From: Cryptomeria japonica
Lineage: Eukaryota; Streptophyta; Pinopsida; Cupressales; Cupressaceae
Length of the DNA: 64,000 nt
Reading direction: 5' to 3'
Assembly: GCF_030272615.1 (NCBI RefSeq)
Contig: NC_081406.1
Coordinates: forward strand, 236,073,922-236,137,921
Shown: piece after piece, positions 59,655 through 64,000 of the stretch
Position numbering within the stretch: the first letter of the stretch is position 1
How the letters are laid out: every line of letters starts with the position of its first letter
Translations under genes and position numbers: made by a program
The notes under the pieces: generated by a model
Seen by the model: only the letters and a program-made list of their open reading frames with translations
What the model was told of the DNA's origin: nothing
Databases searched by the model: none

Positions 59655-62600
59655 TTACTTTATTGAATGGAGGGGCCTAGCCCCCAAGTTACCTCTGAGA
59701 TAGTCAAAGGTGTCCTTCAATAGTGGCTTGGTGAAGATATCAGCCACCTATTCTATTGTTGGTATGTACTCCAAAAGCACTTCCTTTTCTTGAACTTGTC
59801 CCCTTAGATACTGATGGCTATATGCTTTGTTTTGGAGTGCATCACCAGGTTCTTGGATATGTCAATGGCACAAGTTTTGTCATAATGAATCACTACCGGT
59901 CCAACAACTTTTTCTTGTATTCCTTCTAGTAGTTGCTTGATCCAAACTATCTATGTGCAGTTGATTGCAACGACTACATACTCAGCCTCAACTACGGATT
60001 GAGATATGTATTTTTGTTTCTTACTTGTCCAAGATAAAATCCTATTGCTGAGAAATAATGTGCCTCCATGAGTGCTCTTTCTATCATCAATATTCCCAAC
60101 CCAATCCAAGTCATTGAAGACACTTAAACTGAAGTCTCCCTTTTGTGGATACCAGAGGCCATACTCATCAGTCCCCTTTAGGTATCTAAATATTCTTTTG
60201 ACTACCACCATGTGAATCTCTTTCGGATTTGCTGAAAATATGGCAACCAAGCCAACAACTTGTGCTATGTCTTGTCTGCTATGTATTGCATACTGCAACT
60301 TACCGATCATGGACCGGTAAAGTATCTCATTCACTTCTTTAGCCTCATCATATTTAGATAGCTTGCAACCTATAACCATTGGAGTTCCAACAGGTTTGTA
60401 ATCTTCCATTCCAAAAGTTTTTAGAATTTCCCCTATGTACTTAGTCTGACTGATGAAGATGCCAGTCTTTAGTTGAGAGACTTGTAGGCCAATAAAAAAC
60501 ATTATCTTGCCAATCATGGACATCTCAAATTCTTGCTTCATTTTTTCTACAAAGCTTCTGCTCATCTCATCATCTCCCCCAAAGATGATGTCATCTACAA
60601 AGATCTCAGCATACCAAGCTCTCAGTGATTTTTTTAGCCCATACAGAGCCTTTTTCAAACTGCATACTAGATTCCTTCCATCTTCAGATGCAAACCCTTT
60701 CGGTTGCTCTATGTATACTTCTTCCTCTAATGCCCCATTTAAGAATACCAATTAGACATCCATTTGGTAAACTTTAAATTCTTTATAAGCAGCATAGGTA
60801 AGCAAAATTCTGACCCCTTCCAGCCTGGCCATCGGTGTGAAGGTTTCTCCATAGTCCAAACCTTCTTCTTGAGCATAGCCTTTATAGACCAATCTTGCTT
60901 TATTTCTTATCACTTTACCGGTTTCATCCATTTTATTTCTGAACACCTACTTGGTGTCTATTACATTTTTTTTCCGATCTAGGCACTAGAGTCCATGTAT
61001 CATTTTTCTCAATTTGCTCCAGTTCTTCTTCCATGGCTTTGACCCAATCATCATCTTTTAGAGCCTCCTTTGTTGTTTTGGGATAAAAGATGGAGAGCAT
61101 ATAGCCATTCTCTCTTTCTCTTCTTCGGGTTAGAACTCCTGCATCCTTATCATCGATGATATTCTTTGCAACATGATTATTTTTGACATACTTAGCCAAT
61201 ACTGATTCACTCCTCGGAGCTTCTTCTACCGGTTGTGCAGGTTCAACTTCACAGGCTTCTTCATTAGTCACTTCAACGGGATATTCTTCAGTAGGTTCCA
61301 TCAGTACATTGTACTCAAACCCTTTATAGTCCTCTGGTTCACTCTTACAGTCATGTTCATGTTTCTTAGAGTACTCACCTACTCTGACATTTGCACTTTC
61401 CACAATCTTATCCATCCCTTTTTTTAAACACTGGTATGCCTTGCTCTTTGTTGAGTAATCTAAGAAGGTTCCTTCATCACTCTTGGGATCAAATTTTCTA
61501 GTGTACTCATCCCTCTTGATATAGCACCTACTTCCAAATACTTTGAAATAAAAAACATTAGGTGAGTATCCACTCCATAATTCATAAGGAGTTTTATTTG
61601 TGCCTTTCTTTACCCGTATCTAGTTCAAAGTCTATACAGTATTTCTTATTGATTCTCTCCAGAAGATATGTGGAATGTCCTTCTGTATTATTAGATTCCT
61701 TGCATAATGAATAAGAGTTCTATTTCTTCTTTCAACAACTCCATTCTGCTGAGGTGCTCTGGGTGTAGACATTTGCCTCATAATCCCCTATTCCTCATAG
61801 TAATTCATGAACTCTTGTGAGGTGAACTCTCCTCCTCTATCTGATCTCAGACACTTTATTTTATTACAGGTTCCTCTTTCTACTTGAGCCTTAAAAACCT
61901 TAAACATGTAAAAGGCTTCACAATTTTCCTTCAAGAATACAACCCACATCATTCTTGAGAAGTCATACACAAACAACATAAAATAATGGTCTCGATAAAA
62001 ACTCTTGGTTCTCATGGGACCACATAGGTCTGTATGAACTAAGTCTAGCACATTTTCAGATGAAAAGGTTTTACTACTGAAACTAGACCCGACCAACTTT
62101 CCTAGTTGACACTCTTTGCACATAGCATTTTTAGGTTTCACTATGTCAGGCATTCCTCTGACAAATTTTGCCTTACTGAATTTTGCTATGCTATCAAAGT
62201 TAACATGACAAAATCTTTTGTGGCACAACCAACTATCTTCAACCTTAGCCATTAGACAACTGCCTATGGTGGTTTCTAGATGAAACAAATTTCCTCTTGA
62301 TTGTTTATCGGTGGCTATCAGACTTCTTGATTTATCATTTATTTTACATATTCTTTCATTGAGTTCTAACCGGTAACCTTTATTGTTAAGTTGTGCAACA
62401 CTTAAAAAACTATATTTTAACCCTCGTACCCAATAGACATCATCAAAATTTGTCTTATCATTCAGGACTATAGACCCCTTACCTTTTACTGCACAAGGAG
62501 CATCATTTCTAAATCTCACAGTTCCTCCATTGCAATCCTCCATGTTGAGAAATTTGTTTCTATCACTAGTCATGTGGTGAGTGCAACCACTATCGATCAC

Positions 62601-63626
62601 CCATTCTCGACACTAGTTTGTGCTAGAGATCAATGCCATATCTCCTTCCTCTGTGATGTCCTCCTTGACTACCACTAATGTAATGCCATCTCCATTAGAT
62701 CCTTTTGATTCTTCATAGTGACTCCTTCTTCAAGATAACACTCATTCTTTCTCTTGTTCCTATAGCCTCTGAAATTATCCTTCTTGTCTCTATCATTGTC
62801 AGGACATCTTGAAGCAATATGACCTATCTTATAATAGGAGAATCACTTTAAGCATAATTAACCTTTGTACTTTCCTTTTCCTCTTGGCAATCTTCTCGCC
62901 AATAGAACTTCAATTTCATCTTGCTCCTGTTCCTTAGATAGAAGATTATCACTTTCATGGGAATGACCAGTTCTGATAGTAGAACTCTTACCAATTTCTG
63001 TCCTTCTCCTTGTTGGTGCATTCATCATGGAGGCTCCAAAAGCAGCATGAATCTTTGGTACATTATTGTCATAATTTCTCAATTCAAAAGAATTCAACTT
63101 ACCGATTAGTGAGTCCAGAGTTACACTAGCTGTTTCCAAGGATCTGAGTTCCTGGATAGTAGAGACCCTTATGGCATATTGTGGTAGCAAGGTTCTTAGA
63201 ATTTTTCTAACCACATCATCCTCCTCAATCTTTCCTCCAACACTTTTAATGGAGTTTACTACATCCTTTATCCTCTTTCTATACTTCTCTATGTTTTCCT
63301 CTCAGTCTGTCTACTTTGGCCTTTTGAACATGATGATCTCCCCCATAGACTATCTTCAACTTATTCCATATTTGAAAAGTTGTCTTCAAATCTTGCACCT
63401 CAGCAAATTCATTATCAGAAAGAGTGATCACTGTCAGATCCATAGCAGCAGTATTATCTTGCCTTTCCTTGATTTGATATAGAGTAAGAGTCCTTGAAGG
63501 TTAATTATACTCTATGATCACATGATTCTAGTAGTGTTCACCTAGGTATCTTAGATAGAGTTTCATTCTTCCATGCCATAAGATGCAATTCTCCTTAGAG
63601 AACTTAGGACCCTCCTTACGCCTCAT
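59655..63626 (-). pseudogene. Copia D gag-pol pseudogene
   Basis: Gag starts at minus-strand ATG 63626-63624 (MRRKEGPKFS) and is broken by stops. 63214-62858 is an open UBN2 part (VRKILRTLLPQYAIR). The zinc knuckle near 62855-62810 has lost its first cysteines (FSYYKIGHIASRCPD). The protease has MIDSGCTHHMT at 62600. Integrase runs to about 61560 (CHKRFCHVNF, CKECQLGK, LRSDRGGEF). Reverse transcriptase starts near 60990. The part 60751-59951 is open for 266 codons, with [21 protein letters not shown] and FVDDIIFGG, but lacks about 33 residues between RAWYA and FVDD. RNase H follows (DWVGNIDDRKST, EAEYV) and ends at 59655. Stops and frameshifts lie near 61790, 61640, 60950 and 59950. Confidence 0.9.
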
Positions 63627-63678
63627 CTTGGATCTTTCCTTAAGATGATTAAGCTTCTTCTTATTCTAAGGACCTGTT

Positions 63679-63690
63679 ACTTTGATACCA
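63679..63690 (-). promoter_or_regulatory. Copia D primer-binding site, tRNA-Met type
   Basis: On the minus strand TGGTATCAAAGT lies two bases inside the 5' LTR. Its first eight bases match the tRNA-Met complement TGGTATCAGAGC. Confidence 0.88.
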
Positions 63691-63692
63691 AT

Positions 63693-64000
63693 TGTTAGTC
63701 CCAACTGATGCTGAGAGGGGAGGGGTGAATCAACACTTGATCAAATTTTCACAATTAAACTTTTAACTTAAATCTGAATTCATCTAATATTCAACAATAT
63801 ACTTAATCACTGAACTAAAATATGCAACCATAAAGAGTTGAAAATGACACCAAGAAGTTATCTCATGGAAACCCAAATAGGACAAAACCACGGTGTGAGT
63901 AGGAACTCACAAAATTTGTACTGTTCTGAAGTATGCTAGGTGAGGATCCATCCCTATTAGGAGATTAAAAAGACACAATTAGGTGCCACCCGGTGAAGGG
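63693..64000 (-). repeat. Copia D 5' LTR, partial
   Basis: In plus orientation it starts tgttagtcccaact and matches 57686-57993 closely. It continues beyond the window. Confidence 0.92.

Larger units (their letters stand above)
57686..64000 (-). mobile_element. Copia D: minus-strand Ty1/Copia element, runs off the window
   Basis: In plus coordinates: 3' LTR 57686-59304, polypurine tract, gag-pol pseudogene 59655-63626, primer-binding site, and the first 308 bases of the 5' LTR to the window end. The LTR starts match closely over those 308 bases (gtgctaag against gatgctgag, then long identity). The left flanking five bases are gatat; the matching duplication is outside the window. Confidence 0.92.

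Overview
This window is plant nuclear DNA made almost entirely of nested LTR retrotransposons. I found no host protein gene, rRNA or tRNA gene. Plant origin follows from the lineages present: a chromodomain Ty3/Gypsy element (Tekay-like), Tat/Ogre-like Gypsy elements (one with a second, archaeal-type RNase H), and four Ty1/Copia elements with several purine tracts before the 3' LTR, as in Sireviruses. Long LTRs (up to 3.9 kb, possibly 4.6 kb), deep nesting and old decayed copies suggest a very large genome, plausibly a gymnosperm. That last point is inference.

Layout. 1-7071: minus-strand non-autonomous Gypsy element G1, whose far LTR lies left of the window. It carries an intact 1058-codon ORF with a retropepsin and a G-patch. 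G1 sits in the integrase region of plus-strand Copia A (7072-9919, resuming 22588 to about 23722). Copia A was hit again, between its RNase H and its 3' LTR, by a complete Tekay-like element (9920-22582, target duplication ttttc). 24774-29464 and 36093-40196: a decayed minus-strand Gypsy element, G2, related to G1 and split by complete plus-strand Copia B (29465-36092, target duplication aagtg). G2's 5' LTR adjoins a plus-strand Tat pol fragment (40199-42357), cut at its first RNase H. 42358-45551: AT-rich non-coding DNA with a degenerate minisatellite and a Copia-type solo LTR (44583-45046, target duplication aaatc). 45557-51554: plus-strand Copia C with a truncated 3' LTR. 51980-56560: a 4.6-kb LTR-like unit bounded by TGTAGTG/CACTACA. 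56740-57685: a diverged partial relative of that unit, interrupted by minus-strand Copia D (57686 to beyond 64000).

The elements are in different states. The Tekay-like copy is youngest by LTR similarity (about 8 substitutions in the first 1.05 kb) but has five in-frame stops and no frameshift. The Copia copies have many stops, mostly where Gln or Trp is expected, as C-to-T decay of methylated DNA would give. The most unusual structure is an array of six 22-bp palindromes with GC-rich, partly palindromic spacers, present in both LTRs of the Tekay-like element. The most unusual protein is the intact G1 ORF.
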